This document shows, one piece after another, positions 39,501-51,050 of a stretch of 64,000 bases of DNA. The notes beneath the pieces are model-generated. The model made no database searches and had not been told where the DNA came from. It was given only the letters and a program-made list of their open reading frames with translations. This DNA is from Polytrichum commune (taxonomy: Eukaryota; Streptophyta; Polytrichopsida; Polytrichales; Polytrichaceae). Where the stretch lies: assembly GCA_950295325.1 (NCBI GenBank), contig OX485808.1, positions 10,728,501 through 10,792,500 on the forward strand, given 5' to 3'. Every line of letters begins with the position of its first letter. Position 1 is the stretch's first letter. Position numbers and translations under genes: made by a program.

Positions 39501-39582
39501 GGAGCTTCCTGAGTACCTACTGGGAACATGCAAGCTTGTCAACCTTGACATTTCCAAAGCAGTCCAAGCACGGTCGGACTGA
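27596..39582 (+). CDS. EDR2-like protein (PH, START and DUF1336 domains), 20 exons
   Basis: Assembled coding exons: 27596-27718, 29210-29404, 29902-29966, 30696-30787, 30997-31089, 31192-31241, 31597-31700, 31842-31937, 32265-32329, 32531-32602, 32792-32950, 34057-34382, 34917-34980, 35200-35366, 36336-36455, 37856-37909, 38087-38230, 38352-38447, 38801-38902 and 39487-39582 (TGA). Phases agree throughout and give 760 residues. Residues 1-106 are a PH domain (MEGWLFLIESNR, RKRYFILTGN, EEAAKWMQAFREA). About 160-371 is a START lipid-binding domain (GVVHATCESVFNTVMALD, HRYWRREDDGSY, GGYVISPLP). About 372-480 is a variable acidic linker in one 326-base exon. About 515-755 is DUF1336/EDR2_C (VAADWLKSNKRED, FKLIPHIAKGSWIVKQSVG, LDVDIGSSSVAKGVVNLVLGYL). 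EDR2 proteins are plant lipid-binding regulators of defence and cell death; the PH domain targets membranes. By its start it resembles the Arabidopsis paralogues beginning MEGWLYLI rather than EDR2 itself. Exon 13 needs a GC donor (see findings), and exon 15 may start earlier, at 36276. The gene converges on the peroxidase. Confidence 0.93.
28465..28765. repeat. Foldback element in intron 1 of the EDR2-like gene
   Basis: The sequence near 28470-28545 ('ttacctcaccatccacacc', 'accctaagtattttta', 'gaatttcttggaattt') is mirrored near 28695-28760 ('aaattttagaagtggga', 'atacttagggtgg', 'ctggatggtaagtta'). 'Gttcttagaaca' also recurs at both sides. It looks like a MITE of about 300 bp inside an intron. 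Confidence 0.6.
29413..29805 (+). repeat. Triplicated 135-bp tandem unit in intron 2
   Basis: 'Ctatacttcagagttg' occurs at 29427, 29562 and 29697, exactly 135 apart. Each unit continues with 'gaattaggagttgaatgaat' or close variants and a 'gagtttgc' end. The first unit begins a few bases after the 5' splice site of intron 2 (29405). Confidence 0.85.
33055..34790. repeat. Three copies of repeat family I around the START/linker exon junction
   Basis: Copies lie at about 33055-33255 (-), 33720-33910 (+) and 34535-34790 (+), within introns 11 and 12. Shared words include 'gtggaggtttgaacgaag', 'tggcttgccaagaggtgcta' and 'gaaataggttgctttt' (or its complement 'agcaacctatttcgg'). The opposed copies at 33055 and 34535 flank exon 12, so they could form a large hairpin in the pre-mRNA. 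Confidence 0.6.
35512..35584. repeat. Perfect 30-bp inverted repeat with 13-base loop (intron 14)
   Basis: The left arm 35512-35541 starts TCCTAGGATACAAAACACAC. The right arm 35555-35584 is its exact reverse complement, and the loop is 35542-35554. The right arm runs into repeat family F, so the left arm looks like an inverted piece of the end of that family. Confidence 0.9.
35585..35850 (+). repeat. Repeat family F, copy 1 (intron 14)
   Basis: It matches 38455-38720, 39008-39245 and 51342-51620: 'ttagcgaatccatatcaagg', 'ttggagctcatatga', 'gactattgagcttag', 'gagcacgtagtccaatct', 'ggagccacacctaac' and 'taccactcaa'. Two further copies lie in later introns of the same gene. Confidence 0.65.
38455..39245 (+). 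repeat. Repeat family F, copies 2 and 3 (introns 18 and 19)
   Basis: Copy 2 (about 38455-38720, intron 18) has 'ttggagctcacatgaatacc', 'gttgactattgagcctag', 'gaacacgtagttcaatct' and 'gccaaaccacataccactc'. Copy 3 (about 39008-39245, intron 19) has 'aggatatgaaacacacaatt', 'tgttgactatta', 'gagcacttggtcc' and 'ataccactcaaatatag'. Exon 19 lies between them. Confidence 0.65.
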
Positions 39583-40772
39583 TCCTGCCCAGAAATATAC
39601 AGATTATTGTTTGTAATTTTACTACATTTTTCAAATTGTATTCTTGATTCAAATTCGAGAGTAGCGTAGAAGGAAGGAGAGAAACCGATTTTTTTCGAGC
39701 TTTCACCGAGGGCCCTTGGAGAATTTGATCACAAGGGCTCCCTGAGGATTCGATATTGCAGAAGTGTAATTCTAAGAGCTATTACTAGGACAGAAGTTGT
39801 AATCCCGGTGTTGGTAGAAACAGTGTATATAATTGGCAGAGAAGATCCAACAAGAGTTCTTTCATGGCTTATGTTGAGATTTTCATTCGTTGAAGCAAAT
39901 TGCAAGTGCCATTTTCATAGCTTCAGCTCCACCACCTTCAACAAGAATTCTGATGCATTTGGACAGGGTTGCGGAATGGAATAAGCACGTGTAATGGGTT
40001 CATTATGGAATGGAATAAGGACGTGATTATTTCCTCGAACAGATTTTGTCTTTTGATTAGATTTAGAATGTTATATGTGCAACATTGCAGCAATTTGCAA
40101 TAGCCAATATGATGTCGATGCTCAATGAAGTAGCAAACAAGTTGTTGAAAGAGATTGGAGTATGCATATTGTATTAATGGAAATGTTGTTACTTAATCGT
40201 ACAAATTCTTCACTACATCAATTACTTTTTCATATTCTATAAAAAGTGTGCAGAGCTCAAATTGGAGAAATGAAAAGATTTCAAATTTTTCGACCTAGAA
40301 AAAGCTGTCCGAGAAATTGTAGCCTCATGTCAATCACTATTATCCCCCCCATTCCTCAAATGCAGCTCAATGTGAGCACACAGTAACCGGCAAAACGTTA
40401 CGCAAGGAACTATTGATGAAAGGTGCAGACCCAAAATCACATGAAGCTACAATTCACTTCGTAGTAGGCAATTTACACCCAAATTCGGATCGAATGTCAT
40501 GCAAATTCAAGTGGAAGTAAAACAGTTCCAATCACATCGTCAAGTTTAGACATCACAATAAGAGGGAATACACATCCAAAATATTCCACGCTACATCAAC
40601 ACAACCCACGAATGAAGAGAATAAATATCCTCCAGAGTTTAAAACCCTAGATTCAAATGTAGAATATTATAATCAAAAACATTTTCATTCCTAGTATAAA
40701 TATCTACGCTTCAGGTTTAAACTTTCAACACATTGCTTCACATTCAGCTTTGAAATCGTATTCTTGATATAT
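39583..40772. other. Intergenic gap between two convergent genes
   Basis: This 1.2-kb interval must hold the 3' untranslated regions of the EDR2-like gene (rightward) and of the peroxidase (leftward). I see no gene or repeat copy. It contains several AATAAG/AATAAA-like words but I cannot place poly(A) sites reliably. Confidence 0.6.
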
Positions 40773-43046
40773 TCAAGCTCGGTGGGGGCACTCCGCAAAG
40801 CATCTGCAACCAAAAAACATCATAAGAGTAACGAACACCAAACCACAACAACATACCACGCCTTGTGGTATTCCATTCCAAAAGAGCATAGCGTGTATAA
40901 GATAGAATAATACTTAAATTCGCATAGCATATACATAAAGCATTCGAAGTAGAGAATATGCATGGATACAGAAGGATATGGATTGTTAAAAGGGGAACCA
41001 TAAGACTCCAGAAAGAACAAGACATACCCGAGTTCAGACAACTTCATGTGAGAGACGGCATAATCTTCAAAGAACTTGTCCTCATCCTGTATCATCACAC
41101 CACATTGCATAAGCACACTGGCCACACAATCTGAATGTGGGTATTCTGGTTGTATATTTGTGGACAAGTCCAATTGTGTTGTGTTGTGTTTGTGTTTACA
41201 ACTATGTCGAAATTGTTGTCAAAATGGAGAATAGGAAAAAAAGGCACCTTGGCATACAGCTCAACCAATGCACGTGTTTTGGGTTCATCAAGAAGAGCCT
41301 TATCAGATGGGAGCATCAACAAACCATCCTTTTCACCTTCCAAAAGAATCCTGCAAATCCACCATTGTCCAGTTAGAATATGTTCAGGGTCGCATAGAAT
41401 CAGACTGAAGTCAAGAAATTCGCAACAAGAACAGGAGACCACAGTTATTGCGCCGAGCATGCTCACTTAAAGTATGAGTTGTCGAATATCAGAGGGTTTG
41501 GTGTCCATGCACCCTCGAAGCCAGAGCGGTCCTTGTGGCATCTCCCCTGTGAAACGTTGGAAAGCATGAGATTAGCTCTTACATTGAACTAATAAGAAAA
41601 AAATCGACACTGAGGCATGTTATTCAATACTCTTTCGTACCAAAGTGTGAGCGCCAGACAAAGCCACAATATCTTGTTCAGTCAATCCCATTTGCTTCAC
41701 AAACACACATCGAAGGTGATCCATTCCTGCAATAAAATGCAACCATGAACAAACATGAGAACAATCCGACCAGAATACGAACACAAAGAGGAACCACCAC
41801 ACTTTACCTCACAGCACAGCAAAACCAGCCTCCCTTTCAATCGCATTTTCTAAGATTTAAGTAACAACTGACCTTTGGTGGCGTCTGGCAGACGTCCCTC
41901 CACTGGGCATGTGTCATGATCCTGCATCCCAGAAAACGATCCTCAAAATTGATTTTCTAACGGATAGAGTCTACAGCAATTCCACGTATATCTGAACTAG
42001 CAAGTCAGCTCTCGGTGTAACCTGATTAGCAACCGGATTAAGCTTCAACATGTACAAATCATTCAGTAACCAGGTTAACGATGAGAAAAATAAAACACGA
42101 CATCATCAGGTACAAACCCACACCAACAAGATCAACTCATAAAATAAGCCTATACCTTTCTTCCGGGATGGAATGGGACCGTTGGTCCTCCAGTAACCTC
42201 AACAGCAACGCATCCTGCAAGCTGCATTACAACGCAGTTTAGAGGAGAAACGCAACTGAACATCTAGCATACCAATCAAATATAGTGTTCCCATTGTTTA
42301 ATCGGATCATTGGTCTAAGCAGTATCAAAGTAAGGAATCCGGTTGAAGAGGTAATTACTGAGTAAAAATCAGCATACGACAACTCTGGAAACATTTCCTT
42401 GATGGGCTGCAGCAGATTCACTGCTATTTGGAGCCCAGCATTTGCACCGTGTGCCAGCTCCTGCCCAAACCTGATAGTTCCAAGAGGGCCTCCCGTATTA
42501 CTCTCGACGTCGTAGGTACCAGCTCCATGCCACCTGTGCACACGTTGACAGTAAGCTGTCAGCAATTACCAATTAGCTTCTATCTTCCAATCAAACACAC
42601 CTGGCCACTTCTCTAGCTACTCGTAGCTTAACCCATTATTCATAGCATTCACAACTCTTGTGAAGGACATTTACATCCAAGCAATAACGATTCATCATGA
42701 CCAAACTTAGGACAGACACTTACGCAAGGCGCAGGATAATGGGAGCGCAGTTCTTCTCTGCAAAAACCCAACCCACACGACATCTTACAAAGTCAGTAAA
42801 GAAAACGACTGTGGAGCTTGTTTCCTGATCCCCCAAAATAGAGGTGCAGGAATTACGAATTAGCTTATTAAATATAAACCAGAACACTCTGATTTTATTT
42901 CGCAAAACAATGAACCAGATTTGACTTCATATTAGAAACAATATAGGAAGGTGGCACCTACCAGCGATCAAACCACGCAGTTTCCTGCGTGCCCTCTCAA
43001 TATCGAGAGCGTACTGGGCGCTCACTTCTGGGTAGCTCTTCGTCAT
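40773..43046 (-). CDS. APX: Ascorbate peroxidase (class I haem peroxidase), 10 coding exons
   Basis: It uses ascorbate to reduce hydrogen peroxide, the first step of the ascorbate-glutathione cycle. Coding exons on the minus strand: 43046-42962, 42757-42724, 42533-42359, 42221-42156, 41921-41873, 41726-41641, 41546-41467, 41350-41248, 41086-41028 and 40803-40773. All junctions are GT-AG and phases agree, giving 255 residues. Distal haem residues Arg38, Trp41, His42 and Asn71, proximal His163 (LSGAHTLG), Trp179 (FEGAW) and Asp208, and the ascorbate-binding Lys30, Cys32 and Arg172 (RCHKDRSG) all fall at pea cytosolic enzyme numbering. The start MTKSYPEVS follows a leader-intron acceptor directly. 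There is no transit peptide and no C-terminal membrane anchor, so it should be cytosolic. Oddities: Ser98 where relatives usually have Gln (DFYSLAG), and a divergent tail CFAECPHRA after KLSELG. Confidence 0.95.
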
Positions 43047-43886
43047 TCTGTAAATAATGGATAATCATCAGAACCTACCCAAGTCATGAAGCTCACAAAA
43101 AAAGAGACATCACAACAAGTGTAGACACATAAGTAGGCCTTCCATGAATCGGCTATGCTCGATTCACAGAAGATGCACTGTTTAACACAGACAAGGTACA
43201 GATAATAAACTACGTATGATTCATAATGGTCGGAACATAGTAGTAACAACGAATTGGAAGACAAGGCCATGTCATAAGCCCGCACTTAAGACCACACATC
43301 GAAGCCCCACAAAATGAAAATCCAGAACTTCAAATTGACCAGAACTTCAAATTGACCAGAAGGTCAAACTGACCAGACTTCAAATTAGCCACAAGGACAA
43401 ACTAGGAAAAAACTAATGGCTATACTCACAATCCCATACATATTCGCTTACGGGCACATCATGTGTCATACGAAATACATTTGTATCTCACCAGAAGTAT
43501 GCTACATGGGCAATATCCTCCAAACACTCTTAAATCACGGCAATGATGCTCATCGCATGCTACAAACCACTCCGACCAGCTTGCCACACCTTAGATCGAG
43601 TAGGTGGTAGGACAAAACAAGCAGATCGCAAACTACACCACTTGACTATCACTGTACCAAATAGTGACGTTGACACTCTCAGATTACTCCAGAGCTCCGT
43701 ACGGCCACTTGTCACTAGAACTCTCTCACCAAGAAGAGAGATAAAAAGCTCCAGCAGCGCAGACAAGACACAACAACCAAAAGAATGCGAGACAAAACCA
43801 CGAAGAACAGAGGAGAAATCGAAAACCCGGAAACCTGGGCCATTTTCAGTTGCGTAAGAAGCGCCCACGGCGAAGTGGCGAGTTAC
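43047..43886 (-). other. Leader (5' UTR) intron of the ascorbate peroxidase gene
   Basis: Immediately before the ATG is an acceptor (minus strand 'ttatttacag' then A-ATG). A good donor (cttcag|gtaact) is at 43886-43885, giving an intron of about 839 bp with one untranslated base before the ATG. Cytosolic APX genes of other plants carry a leader intron. It contains short tandem words near 43325-43385 ('cttcaaattgacca' repeated). Confidence 0.65.
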
Positions 43887-44460
43887 CTGAAGCTTGGGAG
43901 AAGCGGCGAAGTGGGCGTGTGCTGTGCAAATGCAGCTCTTCGGGGAAGAAGATTGCGCAATACTGGATGTGGAGCACCGGTTTACAAAGCTTTTCGCACT
44001 CCGCGATGCTTCTAGGCGTCTTGCCTCTTGTCCTCCACGCGAAAGGGGCACGAACCTCATCTCTCCGTCCGATCTCCGCATCCAACGGCCCTGCGCCGCT
44101 GCGTAAGTTGCTGTTACTAGTATGAGCCTCGACTGACCGTCGGATACTCGAGATCGACGGCTGCGTATTCGCGTGCGTCATTATTACCATAGCACTCGAA
44201 TGTGAACCATATCGCGCCGTTCGATCTCCAGGATCGACGGTGCAAGGAGCGTGCAAGCCTCCAGGGGGTCTTTATTGCGACATAGCGTATCAATGTCACA
44301 GCTGGGGGATCTGCGCCGTTGGCCTTGCGCGACGAGAACCGTCCGATGGCGTTGGTGGCCTGACCCGAATAACTCTCAGGGGGCCGGGGAGGCGCAGGCA
44401 TTGGTGGCGCTCCCTCGGCCTTCCCGAGAAAGGCTGTGATTCTGTAGGTAGGTTAATGTT
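43887..44460 (-). promoter_or_regulatory. GC-rich 5' region of the ascorbate peroxidase gene
   Basis: Untranslated first exon and promoter of the peroxidase should lie here on the minus strand. The region is clearly richer in CG dinucleotides than the AT-rich DNA on both sides, and this explains the many overlapping open frames. I do not see a convincing TATA box or heat-shock element, so the transcription start is not placed. Confidence 0.5.
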
Positions 44461-44525
44461 GAATGTCCATGATCTTTTCCTTCCTTTCCCCCTTTGCAAG
44501 TAACTTAACGCAACCCTTGCCAACG

Positions 44526-44741
44526 GAGACAAAGAATCATTGTATATGAGCGTACCTCTCATTCATCCAACATAAAAGCGTTCACGTTCGTTCATTTGAC
44601 ACCGGAATCAGTTTTAAAGACCCCGAATGAGAGTTTCCGAGATCGGTTCAAATGAAATCAGCTATAAAATCCAAGGGGGGCTGGTCTTTTTTGGGTGTTG
44701 GATGGATGAGAGGTCTGCTCGTATATGATAATTCCCTCTTC
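44526..44741. mobile_element. Foldback MITE family A, full copy
   Basis: The left arm 'aatcattgtatatgagcg...ctctcattcatccaacat' is mirrored by the right arm '...gttggatggatgagagg...gtatatgataattccctc'. The interior 'gacaccggaatca' and 'aaagaccccgaat' matches the copy at 21508. Confidence 0.75.
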
Positions 44742-45194
44742 CTCTCTTTAAGGGGTGTGTGCCATTGAAAAATTGAGACTTTAGACCCTCCTCGACGTAC
44801 GGGTCTAAGGGCCACTTCACAGGGGGTTTCCAGTCCCGAGTTCATTTGAGGTTAGTTTGTGCAATCTCGGTTGTTGAGAGCTTGGAAGTTTGGACTTAGC
44901 ACTTCACACGGGGTCCCGAGTCTTGAGTCGCAAGTGTGACGTGAATGTCCATGTGGCAACATTTTTTGAAGGTGAGGCTTGATAATCATGTTGAGAGTTG
45001 GCTCGAGCAAATAAAAGCTAGACCCAACTCCTAACACATGTGTTGATATTTTTGCATAAAATAATCAATATCCCATTAAAAACACACTTTAATGGGCTCA
45101 AATGTTGACATTATGTCTCCATGTTGAGACTTGTTGACATGACTGGAACTTGGGACTTGGGAATTCATGTGAACCAACCTTAAGGTATGCATGT

Positions 45195-45450
45195 ATGTGG
45201 TTATTTTCTTAATCGGACCCCTATATTTGATTGTTGTGTGGTTCGGTGAGATCAAACACCACAAATCACATGTTTTAGAAGATTGAACTACGCTTTGAAC
45301 TTTTTTGGGAGGACTATATACTCCATTTAAGGAATCAACAAACATGTGCTTCTAATAACCTTGATTAAATTAAGGGAGGTCTAATTTCACTTCAGTTATT
45401 GTAAGTGTTTCACTTTAGACTTGCCGATGCAACACAAGTTTTGGTGTGTA
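45195..45450 (+). repeat. Repeat family B, copy 5
   Basis: It matches copy 4: 'aatcggacccctatatttga', 'ttgggaggac', 'aatcaacaaacatg', 'cttctaataacc', 'aagggaggtctaattt' and 'gcaacacaagttttggtgt'. It is shortened in the middle. Confidence 0.55.
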
Positions 45451-46837
45451 AACATTTATTATTATCATTATTAAAAAAAGAAACAAGAAAAACAAATCCT
45501 TCAAAATTGAGGAATCCTATTGGTTGAGAGCATGATTTTGGATCCAAATGATTTTACATTAGGGTCCATATCCAAGGTATGGAAAAATGCATCGGCACTA
45601 ATGTGGCATCACTTTCTTGTCAAATCTTGGCAAGTTGCACTCGAAAATTTATTCCTCCCAATTTGAGGGTCCATTCTTCAACATCGAGTCCGGAAAACAA
45701 GGTGCATTCAAGCGGTGATTTGGATCCCACGTGTCTTTGGCCCATACCCTAATGTGAATCCACCTAAGCCAACTTCATAGAGTGTTGTAGGGTTCAACGT
45801 TTGTTAGAGTGCCAAAGGGAAATTTGCATGGGGTATTAGATAAGGTCTTCACCAATGTGATAAGGAATTAAGGTGAGTGGGTTTTGAACAAACACTTTAA
45901 GTTCTGGACCAAATTTGGGCAAATTAGTTCATTTTTTAGCACAAGTGTGACAGACCAACTATCAACCTATGGGTATCAAATGCAAACAATGAACGAGAGC
46001 TTATAGAAGGTAAGTGGATTTCTAACAAACGCTTTTAGCTTTGCACCCAATTCTTTTAGAACTTGAAGGATGCAACTAGTGCAAGATGACTAGCACTTCC
46101 AAATCGTACATTTAGCCAATTTTCTCATAGTTTTTGGAGCTCATTTGAATACCATGTGAAACTTTTCTAACCCATTTTCTTCTTCTTATGCATTAGCAAA
46201 GTGAACTTCATTCTCTCTCTATCTCTCATAACATGTTTCAACTAAAAGTGTATGATGTATGATGTATGTTTCCACATCCTCCCAACCAATAATTGTATGT
46301 CGGTATCATGCATTGGACCTTTTAGTACACATTGCAATCAAATACCCATATGGAGAGAGTACTTTCCTCCATGGACGGCTTTGAAGCCTATGTTTAGCTT
46401 TATTACCCAAAATATAATATCAAAATGAAATGGAAAATCTTGTGTTTTCTAAACATGTCCATGTATGACTTTAAGTAACTATTGATATAGTACAACATGT
46501 TATTACATTAGTTAAATAATCCTCTTGGTGTGGGTCACGAGTTCGAGTTACATGTTGATCTAACCATTTTACTTAAATTATGAGCACCACTTGGTAAAAA
46601 AACATGATCTCCTTAAAGAAATGTAGCAACATGTAGCTCCAAATCATAACCCACAATGATAGAACTATTGTAGTGTAATTTGGAGAGGACAAGATACATT
46701 GTCGGCAACATTTTTAATAAAATGGTGAAAATTAGGATGAATGAATAGATAAAAAAAAAAAACACCTTCTCATGTGTCCACTCTCTTCAATTAGTGTGGA
46801 ATATTGTAGAGCATTTTTTCATCACATTGTTATATCT
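45451..46837. other. Intergenic stretch without recognised gene
   Basis: I see no gene and no clear repeat copy. A short direct repeat 'tatgatgtatgatgtatg' is near 46249. Confidence 0.5.
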
Positions 46838-47190
46838 TGTAGTGTCACCAACACTAAATGTAAACCTAACAGTATTTGTAATTCCTTGTAAAAGAAAACC
46901 AGGCATTATAGATTTACAATCCTGCAAATATTGTCACTTGCTAAGTGATTTATTTTTTATTTTTTTTTATTTTTTTGCAAATTGTAATCATCCCTGACAA
47001 TATTTACATAATTGTTAAGGATGTGGGATATACCCAACCAAAAATCAATAATTGCCATGGATCTTCATCCAATTTTCAAGCATCCATGATAGTACTTGCT
47101 TGTAAAACTTATTCATAAGAAGTGTCACTAGAGAAGTTAATATACTGACATAGAATAACATATGACACTAAATACAATTTTTAGTGTAGT
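46838..47190. repeat. Repeat family D, copy 2
   Basis: It shares with 19768-19985 the words 'gtagtgtcaccaacacta', 'attccttgtaaa', 'ggcattatagatttacaat', 'attgtcacttgctaag', 'catccctgacaatattta' and 'catatgacact'. It is longer because of T-rich insertions near 46950-46978 and an extra segment near 47020-47110. Confidence 0.55.
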
Positions 47191-49689
47191 GAACATAATG
47201 TGTGTGTGTGGGGGGGGGGTTCTATGCCATCATCTGTTTATCACGAGAACCTTCACTTTGATAATGAATACGATATTCATATGAGCTATGAAATCGAATG
47301 GGAAAGTGGCAATGGCCTCAACCTGAATTTGATAACCATCTTGTACAAATCACATGTTCCATCAATCTATACATGCTTGGTAACATTGCCAATGTTGAGA
47401 CACACGTGACACTATGTCATGCATCATTGAATTTAATTCACATAATCGTTATGTTCCAAAAGATGCAAGGTTTGAAAGCATCCTTACTTATGGACTCAAA
47501 ATTGGATCCAAGTTTGAATAGTGATTTTTCTAAGCGGTAGTATCTTTTTTGAGTTGGGACCAACAAGATTTGGTGGGAAAGTGGCGGCTCACCATACTTT
47601 AGAATTAAAAAAATAATGTAATATTCTTGGGTCCAAAGTTTTGCTAGATCAACCAAATTGGTTAGGCCACACTAGAAGTCTCATCAAAGTGCACATGGGA
47701 CCCAAAAGTGGTCTATGTTTGTTGTTTGACTGCTTCATGTTTGAGTGGTTAGTGTATTTGCCTAAAGCATAGAAATGAAATATGGAGGCATTAGTCCCAT
47801 GTATCATGTATTTTTTAATGATAATGATAATAATAATAATAATTGCAACTGGCATACACTCGCTAAGTGTCATGATATGTATTGGGGCAAGGTTGGCATG
47901 TACACTTGGTAACACTTGGTGGTACACGTGGCAATTATCACATAATATACAAAAGTTGCCTTGACTTGCAGTATAGGTCATCAAGTTATTTGTCATTGGC
48001 TTAGCCAATCTAGTGTCGTATCAAAAGCTTGACTACGAGCCATAGAACCTAATGTTGAAATACCCACCCATGTCACTATAGTATGTATGTAACATACGTC
48101 TTGCTACATGGCAAGGGTTGTATGATTGTCGAAAAAGCAAGGAAGCGAAGATAAAACACTTCAAAAAAGTTTGTGGAGAGTTTATTGTGGTGTTGGAAAA
48201 CATTGGTGCAGTTATTGTGATGAATGAGAACTTGTGATCTAAGCTCAAACCCTTCCCACCTCCCCCGCACCCTTTCCCCATATTTGAGACCATCTAGTGT
48301 ACGATAAGTAGTTTTGTAATCACCGCCCCCACACAAAACAAGCGTTGGATGGGTTGGGGATCTCTTTGCATTGTGAATAGTGTTGCGTTGTTTATTCTGG
48401 AGGTCGGAGGCGGCATTATAAAATACATCCTCAAATATTTCAAAACATTTTGAATGTTTTTTTTTTTTTATTGAAATTCATCGAAGACATCAATCCGTGA
48501 GGTCCTTTGTGGCAAATCATTTTCAAAAACATTCCCCTCTTCCAGGTACAGTTATTTGATCTATTCTCTGCCCAAGTATTGATCCAAGATTGCGCCTGGA
48601 TCGTCCCTGATGCAAAATTTGTCTTGTTCAATGTCACCGTCATTTACGTCACTGTCGTCATTCTCCATCCATGATTCAAGATACAGAGATTGTCTTTGAG
48701 TTTGAATGTACTAATACTATATGATAATATAGACCAATTGGCAAAGTTGCGTGTGTCTATATTTGCCCTACTAACCTTGATTGACTGTAGTAATGAATTT
48801 ATAATAAAATAAAAACATAAACAAACGCCTCAAAATTTACTTAGTATTTTAAAAATGCATATTTTAAAATAAATGCACCGCTAAACTAATTGTGGACCAT
48901 CCACAAGGACAATCAATCGATATCATTGTCGGATGACTTTTATCACTTCAAATCATTCTTCAATACCTTTTTTGTTCAAGTCTCGAGCTCTCATGACGAT
49001 TTCATGCCACACATCCTCCTTATCATTTTGAAACAAACATCCAACAATCATAAAGCCTTCTTTCTCGATCATCGAAGGAGCCGCAGGAAAACTCGAGGGT
49101 CATTTAAGTTGGTTCACTTCTTCTTATATAAATTCCGTAGTTTCCATCATTGCTTTGTATAAAATGGAATAAATGGGTAACTTATATCGATTTGTCTAAG
49201 ACATTCATCACATAACAATATTTAGCTAGGATGGACATCGTGTTTTAAAATACAAAGTTATGTCTTGTGAATGGAACCGGTGTGACTTGTACTTCACCCA
49301 TGTGTAAGGCATTTGATCCTATTGTGGGCACTTCCAAGCCCACAATCGATTTCAACATTTGGTTTGAAATGAGAATCGCCTCGTCCAACTAGCAATTACG
49401 AATCATGCCAAATGTTGTTCCAAGTTTTAGTTTGGTAGATATGCTAAAAATAGGTTAGGTTGATATTATCTTTCTCCTAAGGTAATCACAAATGCGTTCT
49501 CAATAGCGCTGACACTCGAATCCACGATGGTTCATCTACATCGAGCACATAGTCCAACCTCATTGTAACACATGTCTTTTTGATATCCACTCTTAACTAC
49601 AAACCTCGCCACGTACCATTCAATATAGCCATCCAATTAAGAGCAAGCACCACATAAGACACACATACCTTACTTTATTTTATCAGTGC
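47191..49689. other. Intergenic stretch without recognised gene
   Basis: It holds a G run (47209-47218), an AAT-type microsatellite (about 47820-47845) and a T run (48459-48470). No frame carries a recognisable domain. Confidence 0.5.
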
Positions 49690-50510
49690 ACAAGAAAGAT
49701 AAACTACACCAAACATCTGATTTAGTGTGGCATTAAGATTGTGTTAATTAGAGCGCTCTCGGGTAATTTGTCATGTAGCACCAAGTGTCATGAGGCACCC
49801 TCTCTACATTGATAAGTGCACTCATAGTGCTTTCGTGGATAGGTCGCCTCTTTACCCATGCAAATTACCTTGGGTCAAAACTATATCACAAAAACTTACA
49901 ACTTTGTTTATCCATCCGTATAACAACCACAGTGAATTGAAAAACAACAACAACAACATACCTCAAACTACTCAAAAATAGTGTGGAATGTCAATGAATC
50001 AGAGTGAGACAACAACCTTGTTGCACATAATATCAGTGTACTTGCCACCCAGTGAATGCAAGGAAAAATAGTGTGGGCCACACTAAATCAGATGTTTATT
50101 AGAGCATCCTCAGTCGGTCTAGGTAAAGCTCACTGCAAACCAAGACCTATCTTGCTTAAAATTGCTCAAAATTTAGAGGGAGTGCACCAAATCTTGCTTA
50201 AAATGGACAGATCCTCCCACACTCCCTCTAAATGTCAAAAATTTGGAGGGAGTGTGGGAGGATCTTTCCATTTTAAAGCAAGATTTGGTGCACTCCCTCT
50301 AAATTTTGAAAATGTGGTGTTTTCAATGAGGGATTTCACCTACGTCAAATTTTTACAATTCTTTTTTCTTGAGAAATATCTCACGTTTATTTAGGTGTGC
50401 TTCTAATGATGGTAATTTCAGTTTCTAATTTTAGGTCAGTCAAAAGATAGGTTTTGGTTTGCAGTGAGCTTTACCTAGACCGACTGAGGATGCTCTTAGT
50501 GTTTATGTGC
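49690..50510. mobile_element. Repeat family H MITE, copy 2, carrying a nested MITE
   Basis: Near 49703 the sequence reads ACACCAAACATCTGATTTAG, then TGTGGC. The mirror image GCCACACTAAATCAGATGTT is at about 50077-50096. The right end is interrupted by the 50102-50495 element; 'gtgttta' resumes after it. The internal part matches 8488-8670. Confidence 0.6.
50102..50495. mobile_element. PIF/Harbinger-like MITE with long nested inverted repeats
   Basis: A 394-bp element flanked by TTA (50099-50101 and 50496-50498). The ends start GAGCATCCTCAGTCGGTC and are mirrored for about 42 bases. A second, inner inverted repeat pairs about 50168-50240 ('agagggagtgcacca', 'cctcccacactccctc') with about 50245-50315. 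TTA duplication plus non-coding interior fits a Tourist-type MITE. It inserted inside the right end of family H. Confidence 0.85.
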
Positions 50511-51050
50511 AAGACGTGAGTCAGCATAGTGGGAATTGATGGTTTGGGAAAGCCACTGAGAAGGTGCCTGGGAACACTTCTCCTTGTGGGGGGTCAAACC
50601 GATGGATTCTTCCACTAACGTTTTTAACCTAACTTACACGATTCTCTTCAACTACTTTTCGGTAAAGATTTTTGCTGTGCTTTTTCCCTATTGATGATTT
50701 GTTATTAGTTCGTATAGTGTGTTACATTAGAGGAGCCACCATCGTCACCGCTTATCCAGCGAAGTCCAAATTCCAAGCAGCAGCTCAAATTCAACCCAAT
50801 GAATGTAAATAATGTAGTAACTTATAGCTTCTATAGTGGGCTTGTGGCTTAGTTGTTTGTCAATGTGTGAGCGAGGTCCAAGTCAATTCGCTAGCCCCAA
50901 TAGTTATCTGCAAACCTCTGACCACGAACGATGAGCACTCTTGGTCAGACTTCATGAAACATGCACGTAAGTTAGGGAAAGTTTCCCATGGTTTCGAGGT
51001 GACCGGCCTATATGGTACGGTAGGTGGGTCTTAAACGGTTACTTTTTTCG

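Noticed and set aside
43560-44256. Long minus-strand frames (136-173 codons) upstream of the peroxidase
   Set aside because: They lie in the GC-rich promoter, leader exon and leader intron of the peroxidase, overlap each other in several frames and carry no recognisable domain.
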